DNA of 64,000 nt from Ahaetulla prasina. Taxonomy: Eukaryota > Chordata > Lepidosauria > Squamata > Colubridae. Location of the stretch: the NCBI RefSeq assembly GCF_028640845.1, contig NC_080540.1:52186561-52250560 (forward strand), written 5' to 3'. Position numbers and translations under genes: made by a program. The notes beneath the pieces are model-generated. The model was not told the DNA's origin. It worked only from the letters and a program-made list of their open reading frames with translations, and ran no database searches. This document shows positions 11,225 to 22,539 of this stretch, one piece after another (positions within the stretch are counted from its first letter, which is position 1; each line of letters starts with the position of its first letter).

Positions 11225-11362
11225 CAGAGGTGGTGTTCAGCAGGTTTTATATAGAGATATAGAGAAGCTCTAAAAAATGGGTGGGACCAAATCATGTATG
11301 TCATTCTGAGAAGAGTGACATTAAATTAACATAAATGCAAAATCAGTGAATAATCACCCCTG
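11225..11362. mobile_element. Small hAT-like inverted-repeat element
   Basis: The left end is CAGAGGTGGTGTTCAGCAGG, the reverse complement of the right ends of the hAT elements at 12404 and 16859. The right end reads TAATCACCCCTG. I could not see a clean 8-bp duplication, so the boundaries are approximate. Confidence 0.5.
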
Positions 11363-12403
11363 CACCTACTTTTACAAAACTTCAACATATTAATCTAATA
11401 TTGGATGGGTACCTGAAGTGTCTGGGTATGCTGTACAGACAACATTCTGCAAGTTACGTATTTTCTTTCAAGATCCTGTAATTTATTCTGAGAGAAGTCA
11501 CTGTTTAATGAATTTCACAAATGTTTTCATTTTTACCTAACAATACATTAGATTTTATTCTAATGACTTGACTGTTGCAACCAGGAAATATTTGGACTGT
11601 AACATAAGGCATACTAATAACACAGCAAAGATCTAAGATGACTGCGACACTTTCCTGTTGAGACTCTGCTCAACGGGTATGGTGTTAAAGCATCAGAGTG
11701 ATCCATAAAAAAAGGGGGAGGGAGTATAGCTAAAATCCATTTCCCCAAACAATATTGTGAAAATTGCCTGACTTTATAGTTACTACTTTCCCCTGTGGCT
11801 CAAGTCTCTTTGGCAGATAGATCCAATTGCTTCTGAATTGGTCTAGTCATTTATATTCCCAGCACTCTCTCTCCCTGGCTATACTTACAGGTAGCAGAGA
11901 CACAAAAACATTTAACCTGAAATATCCCAGAACGGGCGACCAAACCATAACAATGCAGTAAGACTTTCTTCACATGGTTATCCTGGCAAGACAATGTTGT
12001 ATTCTTGAGGGCTTTACAGTAGGATAATGCCATTATCAAGGAGTAACTATACAACACCATCACTGTGGAGCACACAAAACAAAATGTCAGATAGCTTATA
12101 AAAAGTAGTGACCCAAGTGAAGAATGGGAAGAACAAGAGATAGAAGACAAGGAGGGTTGGGGGAGAAGAAAACAGGCATCAGCTGGTGGTTGCATACAGG
12201 GTCAGAAAGGAACAGAACTCCATTTAATGGGGGAGAATGCAAAGGGAGAAAAAGAAAACCACAGTCTTATGCATGGGTATGAAACATCTGGCTAAGGAAG
12301 AGTACATGTGAAAATAATCTTGGATGCATATTTAAAAATGAACTCACATTTGGTTGACCCAAAAAGTAGAGTTTCTCTTTTAAAGAAAGTAATAAGTTCA
12401 GAT
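11363..12403. other. Intronic sequence, nothing assigned
   Basis: A 114-codon minus-strand frame at 11851..12195 has no recognisable domain, no splice logic and ordinary composition. I treat it as chance. Confidence 0.4.
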
Positions 12404-12679
12404 CAGTGGTGGGATTCAAATTTTTTTGCTACTGGTTCTGTGGGCATGGCTTGGTGAGCGTAGCAGGGGAAGGCTACTGTAAAATCTCCATTCCCACCCC
12501 ACACCAGGGGAAGGTTACTGCAAAATCCTCATTTCCTTCCAATCAGCTGGGACTCGGAAGGCAGATTATAGATGGGGGTGGGGTAAGTCAGAGGCGGTAT
12601 TTACTGGTTCTCCGAATTACTCAAAATTTCTGCTACTGGATCTCCAGAACTGGTCAGAACCTGCTGAATACCACCTCTG
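12404..12679 (+). mobile_element. hAT-type non-autonomous element
   Basis: Begins CAGTGGTGGGATTCAAAT and ends GAATACCACCTCTG. It has the internal GGTTCTGTGGGCATGGCTTG block shared with the copies at 16859, 29973 and 55433. No matching 8-bp duplication is visible, so one edge may be rearranged. Confidence 0.7.
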
Positions 12680-12953
12680 CTATTGCTATCTATCTGGGAT
12701 GCCCTCCTAGAGGCATTCTCAGAATAGCCCTCATTTTAATATACTATAGCCACTATGCAGACAGCCTGAGTTAACCTGCTTTCCATCATCTCAGCCATAA
12801 ATCAGCACAGAAATCATCCTCCAGTCTGCATTCTCACAATCTCTGTTTCTGCCTCTGCTTTAGCAAGAAAAACAAAGGAAGCAGTCTGAATATAAAAAGC
12901 CAGAAACAGTACAAACAAGTGAAGTAGGGAAAGTCATGGAAATGGGAAGTAAG

Positions 12954-13296
12954 CAGAGGTGGGCTGCTGCCGGTTTGGACTGGTTTGCCTGTACTGGTAG
13001 TTCAGACCACCGGCTGGGCCTGCCCAGATGGCCTGATGCTATCCCGTCCTATATATCTCACTCTCTGGCTCTCTCAGCCCATCCATGCAGCCCAGCTGCT
13101 TTCCACACCTCACCCACTCTACTCACCGCAGCTGCCCGAGACAGTGTGCTGGAAGCCATGCACATTAAATTGCCGTCTGTTTGAAGCTGCGTGCAAGCAT
13201 GGAATGTGTCACGTGAAGCATGCATGCACATGCACACCACATTTTTGGTTCTGCACTAGGTGAACCAGTTGTTAAATTATGTGAAGCCCACCTCTG
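12954..13296 (+). mobile_element. hAT-type non-autonomous element with perfect 8-bp duplication
   Basis: The ends CAGAGGTGGGCTG and CAGCCCACCTCTG-like (right end AAGCCCACCTCTG) are inverted repeats. It is flanked on both sides by gaagtaag (12946..12953 and 13297..13304), a perfect 8-bp target duplication. The interior differs from the 12404 family, so this is a separate subfamily. No transposase. Confidence 0.85.
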
Positions 13297-13330
13297 GAAG
13301 TAAGCATTGTAGTTAGATCCCATCAGTGAA

Positions 13331-13860
13331 CAGGGGTGAAATGCTACTGGTTCACTCCAGTTCGGGCAAACCGGTAGCAAAAAAAAAAAAAGCTACAATC
13401 CGATGATCAGCTGTGGCACGCGGTTTAGCTTTGCTAGAGAGCAGGATTTCTTGCTTTCTAGCCAAGCTAAACTGTGGCACAGCTAAACTGTGTGGCACAG
13501 GCGCCAAAAGGAGGTTTGGGAAGGTAAGTACAACAGCGAGGGGGCGATCAGCTGTGCCACACAGTTTAGCTTCGCTAGAAAGCAGAAAATCCTGCTTTCT
13601 AGCAAAGCTAAACCATGTGGATCATAGCTTTTTTTAACAACTGGTTCGCCTGAACTGGTAGCTAACTATCGGTTCGCCCAAACCGGTAACTAACTACCAG
13701 TTTGCCTGAACCGGTAGCTTTTTAAATGTGAAGAGCGTGTTTGGTGTGCACTGTGCATGTGCACGCAGCACACATTTGGTGTGCATGCGTGAGTGCTTGG
13801 CATGCAACGCGCATGTGCTGCCAGTGAACAGGTAGCAAGCTGGTTCAGATTTCACCACTG
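13331..13860. mobile_element. hAT-type element with internal inverted repeats
   Basis: The left end CAGGGGTGAAATGCTACTGG pairs with a right end whose reverse complement is CAGTGGTGAAATCTGAACC. The interior holds a long inverted repeat: TTTGCTAGAGAGCAGGATTT and its complement around 13430..13470 and 13555..13615, plus repeated GAACTGGTAGCTAACTA-like motifs. Flanks do not show a clean 8-bp duplication. Confidence 0.7.
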
Positions 13861-15572
13861 CCCTGAAATCTTCAGTGGGACTCTTCGAGTGTCTCTTAAA
13901 AAAATGGAAGGTTTGTGATTTGAGGTTGTGGGTTTCTAGCCCAAAAGAAAATCAACTAAAATGCTGTGGACAACCTCAGATAAAGATTTCTTTTTCAGAG
14001 GAAAGTGTTCTTCTGTTCAAAGGAATATCTTGAGATAGTTAGCCTGAAGGTTGTGACTGCCCCAATACAAACCAATGAGTTTGGTCTGGAAGCTGGATTG
14101 TACTAGTTGAACACATTAAATTAATAAGAATGGATACTAGTTTAAAATAACGGACCTAAGATTATAAATATTATGTGGTATGATTTTCTGAGCACCTCCC
14201 TTGTACTAAATAAAGTACTATAGTTAGATTATATGTTTGTTTTTTTACAACTGCAGTATTTCACTAGCATGCTATTTTTTCTTCAAAACAATTTGGAAAG
14301 GTGGGGAATAGACTAGGTATATTTCTTATCAAGGGACTGGCTTCTTTATTTGCAGTGTATTCAGGGAATAGCCAGCTGTTTCAAAGACTTTTCAATCTAA
14401 GTCTAGATGAAACAGAAGCAAAGCAGAACAAGGAGCTAAAGTTCCACATTTTTTGTTGAGCTTACTGATAGAATACAATATTTTTCACTCGGTTAAAGCA
14501 TGTTACATTCTAGGAAAATATGTGTAAGATTTTCTAAATCTACATCTATGGATATATGAAAATCTATATCCTCTCTTTTTAAAATTTATTCCCTCTCACT
14601 CTCTTTGCTGGGAAGATGTAGAATTGACATATGGAGGTATGGAATAGATATATCATTCCAAAGGATGTTATCTATTGCATGCAAAGAGTTAAATTTCCTG
14701 GAGGCAGCCATCATGGAGCAGAATTTTATACTGAGAGTGTTTCCTTTGCACTGTCCATCAGTTTGATTTTCATGAAAATTTATGTTTTATTCTTTGAGAG
14801 CACAGTATTTTCTCATTTTGCAATTTCATGTCAGTAAAGTTTCTAAAGAGATATAGTTCAAGTGTTATCATTCAGCATGGAGCTCCATCCCAGGTAGAGT
14901 AGACAACTGCTTTCTGTATGACGGAAAGTGGCCTATATATAATCTGTCACAAGAGGGGACTTGAAAACAAACCACCTAGATTCGAGATCTGAGCCTCTAG
15001 ATGGCATGGAAGAGCTCAGGTTCTCTTGAGGGGTCCTGGACTCCCCTTTTTATTATTTTGTGACAGTGGATATAATGGACCAAATCAATATTATGGACTT
15101 TCCAGGAGAGCATCCAAGCAGTGGGTAAAACCAAAGATAAAAGACATAAAATCCAGTCAGATACTTAGAAGGTTTTTTTTTTAAGATTTTGTGAGGACTC
15201 AGATGGGATCAAATATGAGAAATATAATAAAAACTTAATTCTGGGTCCAATTATTTGTACTGATTTTTTTGTTTTTGTTTCCTAAGTGTTTTATTTTTGT
15301 TTTTGATGAATTCTAAGCTAACTGAGGGGTAATCAGACACACTCAATTGATTGAGTTATGAAAGTCCGGAAATCTTAATGTAGAGCATTTAGAAAGTTTA
15401 GAGCCACATCCCTGTACCAAACTAGGCCAAAATCCACTTTTCATTTTTTTCTTTTTAAGTCTATCTTCCCTCTAACTACTTTTCTCTTCCAATTTTCTTT
15501 CTTTCTTTTTTTTTCTTTTTTTCCTGATTTACAGATTTTAGCATATTGTCTTCTTTTTTTTTCTGTTAACAG
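13861..15572. other. Intron upstream of the first receptor exon
   Basis: AT-rich intron. The last 60 bp before the exon are strongly pyrimidine-rich and end TTTCTGTTAACAG, a good 3' splice site. No other element recognised. Confidence 0.6.
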
Positions 15573-15714
15573 GTGATCTCTGCATTGCCCAGTCATTGAA
15601 AATCCCACAGGATCGCAAAAACAAGACCTACGAATTTGATAAAATTATCAAGCTGCTTCTAGATACACCCAGAGCCAGGGCTATCATTGTCTTTGCCTAC
15701 GATGAGGATATAAA
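15573..15714 (+). CDS. GRM7-like: Metabotropic glutamate receptor (group III, GRM7-like), internal exon
   Basis: A 142-bp exon between a TTAACAG acceptor and a GTAAGG donor. It starts with the last two bases of a split codon and ends with the first two of another (2 + 46 codons + 2). It encodes [26 protein letters not shown] and DEDIK motifs of the ligand-binding Venus flytrap domain, lobe 2. The receptor is a presynaptic glutamate-sensing G-protein-coupled receptor that lowers cAMP via Gi/o. Compared from memory with human GRM7 it is identical at about 31 of 47 positions; GRM4, GRM6 and GRM8 carry a shorter REP(R/K)xGEF form here and fit worse. No stop or frameshift is seen. The next exon is at 30821. 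Exon identity is secure; the exact paralogue is not. Confidence 0.9.
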
Positions 15715-16858
15715 GTAAGGATGCCTGGAGAAATTAACTTGTTTTCATGTTAACTTGTTTACATAGGGCAGGGAGTCTGAACTGAAAAATAGTTATTGAC
15801 ACAATTTGTGGCTTGCATTGCCTGAACACATATTTTATGGTATCCACATTCTTAGGCTTAAGTTATCATCTCAGCAGTAAATGAGGTGATAAGCATGTTC
15901 TTGGGTTAATTTCAGATTAAAGGAGCAGGATTTATGGATGGATTTTTTCCCCCTGTACAAGAAAAACTCCCTGAATAACATTCCAGCAAACTGCAGAGAA
16001 TATCAGGAAGAAACTTTCTCATGACAGCAAGCACAATATGTTTGGTTACATAAAACCTCAGCTGCTGTAGTAGTGGTAAAATCTAGAAACTGTTTCCGAA
16101 CATCTTCTATGTGAGCTTGGTTACAATATGTTTTGCATGCCTCAAATGCCACTGTGAAAAAAAACAAAAAAACAAAACACCACCACTATACTTCCAATCA
16201 ATTGCTTACATTCTAGACAGATTTCTTTTTCCACACTGACTTTTGAAGCTCATTACTCTGCACTTTGAAGTCTGCCTCCTCTCATCTGTTAAAAGCAAGA
16301 AGGACAATGAGAAGCTTGGAAAGCTAAATTGGGTAGATAGATGATGAGGTCACTGGCCTTGTGATTCTGTCTCTTCCACCACAGCACTAGAGCAGGCCTC
16401 AGGAACCATCAATTTAGGAGAAGATAAATTTGCAACAAGGCGAAGCTACAAGGCAAAACGTTTAATTAGGTATGCTAATTATTGGACATCAAGTTTTGAA
16501 GGACCAAACAGGCAATGCATTTGAAGAATTCTCTGAAAGTTCACCTATGCAGATTCATAAATAGAAGCTTTATAAACCTAAATATGGTTTAATAATGCAG
16601 ATCAAATGTGCTGCAGCAGACTTGGAACTAAAGAGATACGGAACTAAAACTGCACATAATAGAAAGGAAATATGTAATCTATCATTCTGCCGTAAAGTAT
16701 TATAGTATGATATGAATTACTTTAGCAGTTTCCTTTTCAGTACAAATTTAGAAATAACTGTAAATTCCAGCCACATCTTCTTGTTCAGAGTGGATAGCTG
16801 AAAACCCAGTAAATGGGAGTGGGGAGTTACTGCAGCTGCCAGCATGCTATAATGAAGG
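15715..16858. other. Start of the 15.1-kb intron, unassigned
   Basis: Follows the GTAAGG donor. AT-rich with a small AAAAAACAAAA run near 16160. No element or exon recognised. Confidence 0.5.
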
Positions 16859-17165
16859 CAGTGGTGGGTTTGAAATTTTTTACTACCGGTTCTGTAGGTG
16901 TGGCTTGGTAGGCATGGCTTGGCTTGATGGGTGTGGCTTGGTGGGCATGGCAGGGGAAGGATACTGTAAAATCTCCATTCCTTCCCCAATCCAGGGGAAG
17001 GTTACTGCCAAATTCCCATTTCCTCCCGATCAGCTGGGACTTGAGAGGCAAAGAATAGATGGGGGCAAGGCCAATCAGAATTTTTACTACCGGTTCTCTG
17101 AACTACTCAAAATTTCCACTACCAGTTCTCCAGAAATAGTTAGAACCTGCTGAAACCCACCTCTG
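16859..17165 (+). mobile_element. hAT-type non-autonomous element
   Basis: Starts CAGTGGTGGGTTTGAAAT and ends GAAACCCACCTCTG. Flanked by aatgaagg (16851..16858) and agtgaagg (17166..17173), an 8-bp duplication with one mismatch. Interior GGTTCTGTAGGTGTGGCTTG and repeated GGGCATGG units are shared with the copies at 12404 and 55433. Confidence 0.85.
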
Positions 17166-17804
17166 AGTGAAGGTGACAAAAGTGATACCTTTGACTAAAG
17201 GGAAGAAATTGAATAGTATTGGTCATCTAATAATATAACAAATTAGACTAGTAGCACATGTTAAACAACATCTGACCTCATAAAAAATAGCCAATTATGG
17301 GAATGCTGACCACGTTGCCTCAGCATCCATAGGAGCTTCTGTTTAATAGACTGCCCCTGGTCCCATGATCAGAACATGAGCAAAATATGTGAGGGAAATT
17401 GCATGAGGTGGCTGTGTGTGCCTTAATATTAACTTGCAATAATTTATATAACTCTGAAGCAGAAGTGCATGCATAATCAAGCAACCCTGCTTCAAATTAT
17501 TACCCATTTATAAAGTGGCATGCTCGGTAATTTAAAGGAGAGAAAGAGAGAAATTGTGAACTATATAATTTATTACCACCATGTGTCTCCAAACAGAATG
17601 GATTATACCTATTATCCTTCAGTTATATTGGTTTCACATCTGGAGGGTGCTCAGTTGAAGAAAGTTGAATTACATATTGATGACAGTGGGAAGAGCCTGC
17701 AAGAATGCAGTGCTTGGGACACAGAGGTGTGTTGCTTTCTATGTGACTAAAGAGAAAAAAAATGTATCAAATCCAGTAAGAATGTGTACTTCTTTTACCT
17801 AAAT

Positions 17805-17937
17805 CAGGGGTGTCAAATTCGTGTTGTCATGGTGGCATCATGTGACATATCGGACTCCCCCCCCCTTTGCTAAACTGGGCATGGGCATGGCCAGTGCATG
17901 ACGCATCTGCCTATGGGCCACGAGTTTGACAATCCTG
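17805..17937. mobile_element. 133-bp hAT MITE with perfect duplication
   Basis: Termini CAGGGGTGTCAAATTCGTG and CACGAGTTTGACAATCCTG are inverted repeats. The 8-bp target duplication acctaaat is perfect (17797..17804 and 17938..17945). Too small to encode anything. Confidence 0.9.
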
Positions 17938-17945
17938 ACCTAAAT

Positions 17946-18521
17946 CACCCATGAACAGACACTGTGTAGAGATCCAGTGAGAGGAGAGTTTCTTAAGTCC
18001 TGTGAAGAGAGATAGTGTAAAGAAGACATGCATTCTGACTCATCCCTGATTCACCGGAGTAGAAAAGGGAAGGGAGAAGAAACACAGTCACATTTGCAAG
18101 ATTCTGTTATTACAACCTATCTCAATAAAAATATAGATCTAGTGTGCCTGTGGACATTGTTTCCTGATCTGGGCTACCTCAAGAGGCTGATATGTAACTA
18201 CTTTGGTTCTCATGAGAAACTAACATTTCAGTTGGTTTCTTTTTAGTCATTTTTTTAGTCATCACCTGTATTACTGAAGTATAAATTATGGTCTGGAGGG
18301 ATCAGCCAGCGAGACTAAGCTTAGAAGAGAATTAGCAAGTAGTAGTTTCCAAAGCAATCTTTCTATTATTCTTTCATAAACTAAGTAGAAACTCTAACAT
18401 ATTTTCTCTATGGTTTCCGTTCTTCTTCTGAATCAAAGAGATAGCAGAGCACTCTGCAATTGATAGACAGTAACCTCAGTTCTCTCTTTCAGCTTGTTCA
18501 TTCTATGAGGTTCCATTCGTG

Positions 18522-18522
<1 letters not shown>
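17946..18522. other. Intronic sequence, nothing assigned
   Basis: Ordinary AT-rich intron. Frames here are short and featureless. Confidence 0.45.

Positions 18523-18594
<72 letters not shown>
18523..18594. repeat. (TATC)n microsatellite at a LINE 3' end
   Basis: Eighteen tandem TATC units directly abutting the 3' end of an L3-type CR1-like LINE that continues to about 18950. Confidence 0.95.
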
Positions 18595-18950
18595 CAAGAA
18601 CAAGGAGACAAGTAACAGTATAGACATAGACATGGACAAAAAAAAAGGGATATAAATAGGCAAACCATAGCCATAAACACATAGAATGATTACATATAAC
18701 TGGGAACAGTAGGAAAGGGATGGTAGGCATGCTGGTGCGCTTATGCATGCCCCCTTAGGGATCTCTTAACAAACATGAAAAGTCCACGGTAGACAGTTTA
18801 AGGTAAAAGGTATGGGGATTAGAGAGACTAACAACAGGATCAGGTAGATTGTTCCAGACATTTACTACTCTAATGCAGAAGTCATATTTCCTACAATTAA
18901 GATTAGAGTGAATTACATTGAGTTTAAATCTATTGATAGCCCTTGTGTTG
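18595..18950 (-). mobile_element. CR1-like (L3-type) LINE 3' fragment
   Basis: Same 3' region as the copy at 48200..48530: GCTTATGCATGCCCCCTTAG, then GTCATATTTCCTACAATTAA and TTGAGTTTAAATCTATTGAT-like blocks. Minus orientation, with the microsatellite at its 3' side. 5'-truncated and non-coding. Confidence 0.75.
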
Positions 18951-19355
18951 CAGCTCTAAACCCAGCTGGCTTAGAATCATGTCTATGTATTTTCCATTGG
19001 CTTCAGAGACAGGAATCCAAAATACTAGAAGCATCAAAGAATTGTTAACTTTCAGAACTTTCCAGATACAAAATGAATTCATGAAAGGGGAAGAAACAGT
19101 AAAAGAGAGGTCCACACTAATAAAAATGAAATACTTGTCAATATAGCCATTTTAATCGGGAAACCTGATTAAAAACCACTGACCCTTTTTTCTATGACAC
19201 TGGCCAATATAAAGGGTTGAATTAAAGTGCTGCAATTCCCCTAATAAGTTTTGGTTATCCTCTTTTAGATTTTGCTTTGCAATGCAGTGGAAAAACAAAA
19301 GACAAGCAGTTGGAAGATTTGAAACCATCAGAGCTACTAAAGCCTATTGATTAGA

Positions 19356-20352
19356 AAGGCTATTAAAGTGTGCTGGCTATAAAAAAACCTGCTGACCTTA
19401 CAAGGTTCATAGCGGCCAATCCTGCTTCTATAGTCTGGGATGGATATGTTAGTTATCACAGAATAAATTAGGTTTTGCTTCCATAACCCTAACTATTGAT
19501 TTACCATAAATCTAAAAAAGGAAAACAGCTAAAGCAACAAGTTCAACTTGAAGTTGAATATTAATTATTTGGGTTTAATCTGCTGCATAGTTTTCATATC
19601 ATTTTTTCAATGATATGAAAACAAAGATCGTCCATGGTCTGAATTTCCTTTCATGGTTTTTTTTTTTCTGAGTTCTTTCCTCAGGCAAAATCCAGTTTGA
19701 CATTATTTCCCCAAAATGTTAACCATTGAGTTAGAATACTGGAATTCAATTTCCAGTTTTGACTGGAAGGACAAATACAACTTACAGATCTCTGTTCCGA
19801 TATAATAAGGTTTATTTGAAATCAGGGGACTTGGAGGAAAAAGGGAAGAAAGAATATTTATGCACAAGACTTACAGCTTATGACTAAAATTTGCTCCATC
19901 CTTTCCCAAACCAAATATCCTTCCCCAGCCAGCATGGATATTAATGAGAATTCTAAGAATTAAAAGTGCATATTCAGTAAAAGTAGTCTAGTAAAGAAGA
20001 TTGCAAAATCTAAGCTAGTCAATTATACCAGTAGACCGATACATAATTACCATTTAACATTACAGAGATCAATTCTCAGCCTTGTGTTATTTAGATATTT
20101 ATAGATGACTTGGATGATAAATCAGAAAATATGACTATCAAATTTGAAAATGAAATAGGAATTGCAAGTGCTTGGAAGAGAGTGTTAAAATTCTAAAGGA
20201 TCTTGATAGACTGGAAAAATGGGCAGAAACCAGCAGGAAGAATTTCAATAAGGACATGTATGCAAAGTCTTACATTTGTTTGGGAGGAATCAAAGTTGTG
20301 AGTAGGAAACTGAGGCAAAAATCCTACCGGACAGCAGTAACGCAAATAAGAA
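19356..20352. repeat. Source or partner of a 1-kb segmental copy (pair A)
   Basis: This 997-bp segment recurs almost base for base at 23810..24807, with only a few substitutions and a 2-bp insertion. It includes a short palindrome (about 19588..19621) and the beginning of a decayed CR1. Because the sequence here continues smoothly into CR1 beyond 20352 while the other copy stops at a GC-rich junction, this is probably the ancestral locus. Confidence 0.9.
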
Positions 20353-20460
20353 CTAGTAACCTTGATTGATCAGCAGCTGAATGTGAGCCTACTATACCAT
20401 ATAGTTGCAAGGAACAGGCAAATGCTTGGCTGCATCAGAGAAGTACAATGTCAAGATACT
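20085..20460 (+). mobile_element. Decayed CR1 reverse transcriptase fragment
   Basis: Broken frames read IFIDDLDDKSEN, KDLDRLEKWAETSRKNFNKD and KSYICLGGIK, corresponding to the INDLDEGID, KDLDRLEHWALSNKMKFN and KVLHLGQ regions of the CR1 at 44002..45111. Several frame breaks. The first 270 bp are duplicated within 24540..24807. Confidence 0.7.
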
Positions 20461-21162
20461 GTAAAGATAAATTATGATTTCATTTTATTTTGTATTGCTC
20501 AGATAGAACTTAAAATTTTAGTTGGATTCAGGGCTTAACCTTCACCTGACATTTCTCCATAGTATCAGGAGGTATACATAGGGAGGAAGGAAATATAATG
20601 CATTCAAATATTTTCATTCATTGCCTCTTTGTTAACTCCAGGATAGAATTGAATGGTATATTGGTTCAAATAACATGAATGCCTGGAAGTTATTCCCAGA
20701 TTTACTCATTCAATATATTCTTCTTATATGCTCAAGCAATGCTTCTTGTGTTCTCATTTCTGAATTGCAACTCAGACATGAAACAAGGCTTGCTGTTATG
20801 CTTGATTCTCTTTGAAAGAATCAATAGTACCCCTCAAAATAATTTTAGATGGATCAATGAACAGTAATTTCATAAGAAAATAATACGGAGGAAAATGGTA
20901 TTATTCTAGGTTTGGAACCAATGTTTGGGTTCATTGAGTAATCTTCCAGGCAGTTTGTGATGAACAAGTGAGAATTATTCAAGTGTAATTTTGTATCTGT
21001 GAGGAACGTCATTAGACTTTTGCAATAACTTGGTTGAATGGCATCTTCTTGCTGCATTATTTTATTTTTTCAAAATAAAAATTAAACCACATTTTTCTTT
21101 CTTGAACAGTGAAAATCTCTACATTTCAGTTCTCAGGCAAAAGTTGTTTTTTTTAAATTACC
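20461..21162. other. Intronic sequence, nothing assigned
   Basis: AT-rich intron with no recognisable element. Confidence 0.45.
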
Positions 21163-21423
21163 GTATATACTCGAGTATAAGCCGATCCGAATATAAGCCG
21201 AGGCACCTAATTTTACCACAAAAACTGGGAAAAACTATTGACTCGAGTATAAGCCGATCCGAATATAAGCCGAGGCACCTAATTTTACCACAAAAACTGG
21301 GAAAAACTATTGACTCGAGTATAAGCCGAGGGTGGGAAATGAGGCAGCTACTGGTCAATGTAAAAAATAAAGATAGAGCCAAGTAAAATAACATGAATAT
21401 TTATTTGAACGAAAAACAATAAA
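21163..21423. mobile_element. TA-flanked inverted-repeat DNA element fragment with internal tandem duplication
   Basis: Begins CCGTATATACTCGAGTATAA next to a TA, a terminus I associate with Tc1/mariner-type small elements of vertebrates. A unit of about 72 bp starting ACTCGAGTATAAGCCGA is present at about 21170 and 21241, and a third partial copy starts near 21313. The far inverted terminus is missing; the sequence runs into the 31-bp segment shared with 22554. Confidence 0.55.
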
Positions 21424-21454
21424 AGTGCAAAAGGGGGAAGGAGGATTCCCAGCT
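21424..21454. repeat. 31-bp identical segment shared with 22554..22584
   Basis: Identical at both places, from AGTGCAAAAGGGGGAAGGAG to the final AGCT. Here it joins the TA-flanked element to a LINE fragment; at 22554 it opens the CpG-rich block. Confidence 0.9.
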
Positions 21455-21900
21455 TTAGAAAATTTAGAACTACGCCGCCTTTGGTATGACCTGAGCATAG
21501 CTCATAAAATTATCTGCTACAATGTACTTCCTATCAATGACTACTTCAGCTTCAACCACAACAATACACGAGAACACAATAGATTCAAACTTAAAGTGAA
21601 CCTCTCAATCTAGATTGCAGAAAATGTGACTTCAGTAACAGAGTTGTTAATGCCTGGAATGTGCTACCTGACTCTGATCTCTTCCCAAAATCCCCAAAGC
21701 CTTAACCAAAGACTATCTAGTATTGACCTGACCCCATTCCTAAGAGGTCTGTAAGGCGTGCATAAGAGCACCAGCGTGCCTACCGTCCCTGTCCTAATGT
21801 TCCCTTTAGTTGTATTCCTTTTATGTATTCAATTCATGCTTATATTTATATAATTATTTAATATGTATTTGACAAAATAAAATGAATGAATGAATGAATA
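21455..21900 (+). mobile_element. CR1-like (L3-type) LINE 3' end with (GAAT)n tail
   Basis: Encodes the last part of the reverse transcriptase ORF: LENLELRRLWYDLSIAHKI, later SSIDLTPFLRGL followed by a stop, with one frame break between. The 3' UTR holds GCGTGCATAAGAGCACCAGC and ends in tandem GAAT. It is the plus-strand counterpart of the minus copy at 48148..50640. Confidence 0.8.
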
Positions 21901-22497
21901 GAATAGAATAGAATAGAATTTTTATTGGCTAAGTGTGATTGGACACACAAGGAATGAATGAATGAATGAATGAGTGAGTGAGTTACTTCAACAACATTGT
22001 CTCACAGAAATTGACAATACAACTGCAAGCATGAAAATGAGTCCTCCTTTAGCTTCCAAGGGACCAGGGTGCCTCTGAAGGTCAGTGCTCTAAGCACTAA
22101 GAACCCAGCACAAATCTAAGCCTGTATGCACACCAATAGTGAAAATACCCTGCACAGTGTCTCTTGGCAGAAGGTTAATTTTCATAGGCGTTGGGGTGGC
22201 TCTTTTTTTTTTTTTGGCAGGGCAATAAGGATCTCTAATATCATTAAACCCAAGTGTGAGGAAAAGACAGCAGCTAAAATGTTAAGGCCAGTTGTGTGAC
22301 CTTCTCCAATACAGTTGGCCTGGCTGTTTGCCAAAACTTAAAACACCCTCCATCCCCCTCCTGCTAAAGCTTCTTTCTTAAAACAATTGTGGTCTTTGCC
22401 TTTCATGTCGCTCAACCTTTCACCTGCCAGGTTCCTAGCCCTTCACCCTTGACCCACTGCTGTGTTTGCTTAGCATTGTGCCAATCGACTTTAGAAG

Positions 22498-22499
<2 letters not shown>
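21901..22499. other. Short GAATA/GAATG repeats, then unassigned sequence
   Basis: 21901..21982 holds AGAAT and GAATG repeats around TTTTTATTGGCTAAGTGTG, which looks like the tail of another LINE. The rest, including a T-run near 22206, is unassigned. Confidence 0.4.

Positions 22500-22539
<40 letters not shown>

Noticed and set aside
11851..12195. 114-codon minus-strand open frame
   Set aside because: No recognisable domain, Ser/Leu/Cys-rich, no coding bias or splice context.
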